Of a stretch of DNA of 64,000 bases, positions 61,298 to 64,000 are shown piece after piece. Origin of the DNA: Nansenia antarctica. Its lineage: Eukaryota; Chordata; Actinopteri; Argentiniformes; Microstomatidae. Below the pieces are notes generated by a model. That model had not been told where the DNA came from. It worked only from the letters and a program-made list of their open reading frames with translations, and did no database searches. The stretch is from assembly GCA_963989245.1 (NCBI GenBank), contig OZ022340.1, positions 40,332,982 through 40,396,981 of the forward strand. The letters run 5' to 3'. Positions within the stretch are counted from its first letter, which is position 1; the number at the start of each line of letters is the position of its first letter. The translations under genes were made by a program, and so were the position numbers.

Positions 61298-61732
61298 ATG
61301 GTTGATAATGACTCTTTTACGGGCGACTATGGCAAGAACCCATTCAATTTTAAGAATTATAATCTAGAATATCTGGCAATATATGTTGACGGTGTCCAGT
61401 TCCCCACCAAACCATTACAACCGGACTTCCCTAATGGTTGCGTAACTCGTGAATTCTATCAACTGGTGTTATCAACAGGGAGACATTTAAAGAACAGTGC
61501 TATGGCCATTGATCGAAACGATTTCCTGAGAGGGTACACTCTTTATGCATTTAATCTGACACCTGACGAGGATAATAGTCAGCATCTATCATTGATCAAG
61601 AGTGGTAACATACGCCTGGAGACACGTTTCAGGAACCCGCTGCCTAATACCATCAATCTAATAATTTATGCGGTATATGATAGTATGATTGAAGTGTCCC
61701 ATCGCAGACAGGTTTTAGTTGATTACTATTAA
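61298..61732 (+). CDS. ORF A copy B18
   Basis: Protein identical to A1. Confidence 0.68.
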   Translation: MVDNDSFTGDYGKNPFNFKNYNLEYLAIYVDGVQFPTKPLQPDFPNGCVTREFYQLVLSTGRHLKNSAMAIDRNDFLRGYTLYAFNLTPDEDNSQHLSLIKSGNIRLETRFRNPLPNTINLIIYAVYDSMIEVSHRRQVLVDYY

Positions 61733-61768
61733 GCATCATGAATACTGTGGAACTGACAGCCAGGTGTT

Positions 61769-62214
61769 TTGGCTTGTGATAAACTGCCCCAGCAACCTCT
61801 ACAAATAAGACCTAGTGCTATGATAATTAACACACACCCCTCTGACCAGCCTGGAGAGCATTGGCTGGCAGTTTATATATTGGAGAGAGTTGGGTGTTTT
61901 TTTGACAGTTTTGGAAATGCTCCAAATCATTCAATATTTCCTAAATCGATTTATGACTTTTTAAACATGTCATGTGATGAGATACATTTATCAGACAAAC
62001 CGAATGTCACATCGGTCACATGTGGTGAACACTGTATCTACTTCTTAAATCACATGTGTAGAGGCATCACCTATATGATATGTTGATATCTAAATATTCT
62101 TCTAATCTGTTTAAAAATGACACAATGGTAACACGTTTTGTGAAAAAGTTGCAACCGTGTGTGTGTGTTCATAATGTGTTTAGTTGTGTTCAACATGTTC
62201 AGACAATTGTGTAA
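61769..62214 (+). pseudogene. ORF P copy R19, frameshifted protease fragment without the oxyanion Gln
   Basis: Pro-Asn form plus the 2-bp TA insertion near 62075. The same two lesions as R1, 18.8 kb away, so the two units share a recent ancestor. Confidence 0.75.
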
Positions 62215-62338
62215 GATTGTGCAAGTCAATAAAATGTTGGTCAAATAAATTATCAGAGTTCATGTATCATTACAATCATTTTTATTTAGTCAAGCAAGGG
62301 GTTTTAGTCAAACAATAACATAGTCTGTGGTGGTAGCG

Positions 62339-62773
62339 ATGGTTGATAATGACTCTTTTACGGGCGACTATGGCAAGAACCCATTCAATTTTAAGAATTA
62401 TAATCTAGAATATCTGGCAATATATGTTGACGGTGTCCAGTTCCCCACCAAACCATTACAACCGGACTTCCCTAATGGTTGCGTAACTCGTGAATTCTAT
62501 CAACTGGTGTTATCAACAGGGAGACATTTAAAGAACAGTGCTATGGCCATTGATCGAAACGATTTCCTGAGAGGGTACACTCTTTATGCATTTAATCTGA
62601 CACCTGACGAGGATAATAGTCAGCATCTATCATTGATCAAGAGTGGTAACATACGCCTGGAGACACGTTTCAGGAACCCGCTGCCTAATACCATCAATCT
62701 AATAATTTATGCGGTATATGATAGTATGATTGAAGTGTCCCATCGCAGACAGGTTTTAGTTGATTACTATTAA
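62339..62773 (+). CDS. ORF A copy B19
   Basis: Protein identical to A1. Confidence 0.68.
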   Translation: MVDNDSFTGDYGKNPFNFKNYNLEYLAIYVDGVQFPTKPLQPDFPNGCVTREFYQLVLSTGRHLKNSAMAIDRNDFLRGYTLYAFNLTPDEDNSQHLSLIKSGNIRLETRFRNPLPNTINLIIYAVYDSMIEVSHRRQVLVDYY

Positions 62774-62809
62774 GCATCATGAATACTGTGGAACTGACAG
62801 CCAGGTGTT

Positions 62810-63253
62810 TTGGCTTGTGATAAACTGCCCCAGCAACCTCTACAAATAAGACCTAGTGCTATGATAATTAACACACACCCCTCTGACCAGCCTGGAGAGC
62901 ATTGGCTGGCAGTTTATATATTGGAGAGAGTTGGGTGTTTTTTTGACAGTTTTGGAAATGCTCCAAATCATTCAATATTTCCTAAATCGATTTATGACTT
63001 TTTAAACATGTCATGTGATGAGATACATTTATCAGACAAACCGGATGTCACATCGGTCACATGTGGTGAACACTGTATCTACTTCTTAAATCACATGTGT
63101 AGAGGCATCACCTATGATATGTTGATATCTAAATATTCTTCTAATCTGTTTAAAAATGACACAATGGTAACACGTTTTGTGAAAAAGTTGCAACCGTGTG
63201 TGTGTGTTCATAATGTGTTTAGTTGTGTTCAACATGTTCAGACAATTGTGTAA
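62810..63253 (+). CDS. ORF P copy R20, protease fragment lacking oxyanion Gln (Pro-Asp form)
   Basis: As R17. Confidence 0.68.
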   Translation: MACDKLPQQPLQIRPSAMIINTHPSDQPGEHWLAVYILERVGCFFDSFGNAPNHSIFPKSIYDFLNMSCDEIHLSDKPDVTSVTCGEHCIYFLNHMCRGITYDMLISKYSSNLFKNDTMVTRFVKKLQPCVCVHNVFSCVQHVQTIV

Positions 63254-63377
63254 GATTGTGCAAGTCAATAAAATGTTGGTCAAATAAATTATCAGAGTTC
63301 ATGTATCATTACAATCATTTTTATTTAGTCAAGCAAGGGGTTTTAGTCAAACAATAACATAGTCTGTGGTGGTAGCG

Positions 63378-63812
63378 ATGGTTGATAATGACTATTTTAC
63401 GGGCGACTATGGCAAGAACCCATTCAATTTTAAGAATTATAATCTAGAATATCTGGCAATATATGTTGACGGTGTCCAGTTCCCCACCAAACCAATACAA
63501 CCGGACTTCCCTAATGGTTGCGTAACTCGTGAATTCTATCAACTGGTGTTATCAACAGGGAGACATTTAAAGAACAGTGCTATGGCCATTGATCGAAACG
63601 ATTTCCTGAGAGGGTACACTCTTTATGCATTTAATCTGACACCTGACGAGGATAATAGTCAGCATCTATCATTGATCAAGAGTGGTAACATACGCCTGGA
63701 GACACGTTTCAGGAACCCGCTGCCTAATACCATCAATCTAATAATTTATGCGGTATATGATAGTATGATTGAAGTGTCCCATCGCAGACAGGTTTTAGTT
63801 GATTACTATTAA
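63378..63812 (+). CDS. ORF A copy B20, Ser6Tyr and Leu40Ile
   Basis: As B17. Confidence 0.68.
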   Translation: MVDNDYFTGDYGKNPFNFKNYNLEYLAIYVDGVQFPTKPIQPDFPNGCVTREFYQLVLSTGRHLKNSAMAIDRNDFLRGYTLYAFNLTPDEDNSQHLSLIKSGNIRLETRFRNPLPNTINLIIYAVYDSMIEVSHRRQVLVDYY

Positions 63813-63848
63813 GCATCATGAATACTGTGGAACTGACAGCCAGGTGTT

Positions 63849-64000
63849 TTGGCTTGTGATAAACTGCCCCAGCAACCTCTACAAATAAGACCTAGTGCTA
63901 TGATAATTAACACACACCCCTCTGACCAGCCTGGAGAGCATTGGCTGGCAGTTTATATATTGGAGAGAGTTGGGTGTTTTTTTGACAGTTTTGGAAATGC
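63849..64000 (+). CDS. ORF P copy R21, 3'-truncated by the window edge
   Basis: First 50 codons, through His31 and Asp46, identical to P1. Shows that the array continues to the right. Confidence 0.7.
   Translation, partial: MACDKLPQQPLQIRPSAMIINTHPSDQPGEHWLAVYILERVGCFFDSFGN

Larger units (their letters stand above)
59685..62809 (+). repeat. Three-unit higher-order block
   Basis: Order: Pro-Asp protease, Ser6Tyr/Leu40Ile ORF A, normal unit, doubly lesioned unit. It begins again at 62810 with the same Pro-Asp protease and the same ORF A variant. Confidence 0.65.
42877..64000 (+). repeat. Right tandem array of ~1,045-bp virus-derived units
   Basis: About 20 more units of the same repeat in the same orientation, running off the window end. 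Every copy has six GT repeats in ORF P, which is the minority type in the left array. Private variants include a 6-bp deletion in ORF P (1,039-bp units), a 2-bp insertion (units starting at 42983 and 61769) and a 4-bp insertion in one ORF A (unit starting at 49243). The Lys5Gln, Pro7Ala and Ile123Met variants of the left array are absent. This is a distinct subfamily. Confidence 0.98.

Noticed and set aside
1..64000. Pure assembly duplication artefact
   Set aside because: Copies carry many distinct and shared variants arranged in blocks, which simple artefactual duplication would not produce, though copy number and order still need long-read support.

Overview
The window is almost entirely one head-to-tail satellite-like array. 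A unit of about 1.05 kb (1,039-1,052 bp; the commonest lengths are 1,047 and 1,045) is repeated about 61 times on the + strand. Each unit carries the same two reading frames. ORF A (144 codons from its ATG) is the C-terminal part of a protein I recognise as the 'F54H12.2-like' family of invertebrate genomes. ORF P is an adenain-like (adenovirus-type, peptidase family C5) cysteine protease that has lost its N-terminus. Both are typical of eukaryotic virus-like elements (Polinton/Maverick, adintovirus and relatives). The unit therefore looks like a roughly 1 kb piece of such an element that was amplified in tandem in a host genome. The host is probably an invertebrate animal; the sequence does not say which. 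AATAAA signals, absence of bacterial gene layout, an LTR-type element and a scaffold gap all fit a eukaryotic assembly.

Layout. 1-42007: left array, 40 protease copies and 41 ORF A copies (first one partial), mostly with seven GT dinucleotides in the protease tail (1,047-bp units). 42008-42551: a non-array segment with the hallmarks of an LTR. It starts TGATA, ends TATCA, has an internal TATA box, and a TGG primer-binding-site-like sequence follows two bases later. It interrupts an array unit exactly at the end of ORF A. 42552-42676: probable retroelement leader. 42677-42876: 200 N, an assembly gap. 42877-64000: right array, 21 protease copies (last one partial) and 21 ORF A copies (first one partial), all with six GT dinucleotides (1,045-bp units) and with its own private variants. 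Both window ends lie inside the array, so it continues on both sides.

What the copies show. Copies are nearly identical, and the differences are shared in patterns that reveal block duplications inside the array: 169-6448 matches 12733-19012; a composite block recurs at 6449, 32622 and 39956; a three-unit block starts at 59685 and begins again at 62810. In ORF P the His, Asp, Gln and Cys expected of an adenain active site are present at family-like spacing in most copies. However, the native start of the gene is separated from the conserved body by a lesion shared by every copy, seven right-array copies lack the Gln, and five copies are frameshifted. A (GT)6-9 microsatellite in the coding region switches the C-terminus between three reading frames. 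The array is best read as a satellite born from a virus-like element. Whether any copy is expressed cannot be told from sequence.

Conventions used below: ORF A residues are numbered from its ATG. ORF P residues are numbered from the TTG codon at the start of the listed interval; the first in-frame ATG is codon 18. Copies are A1, A2... and P1, P2... in the left array, and B1... and R1... in the right array.
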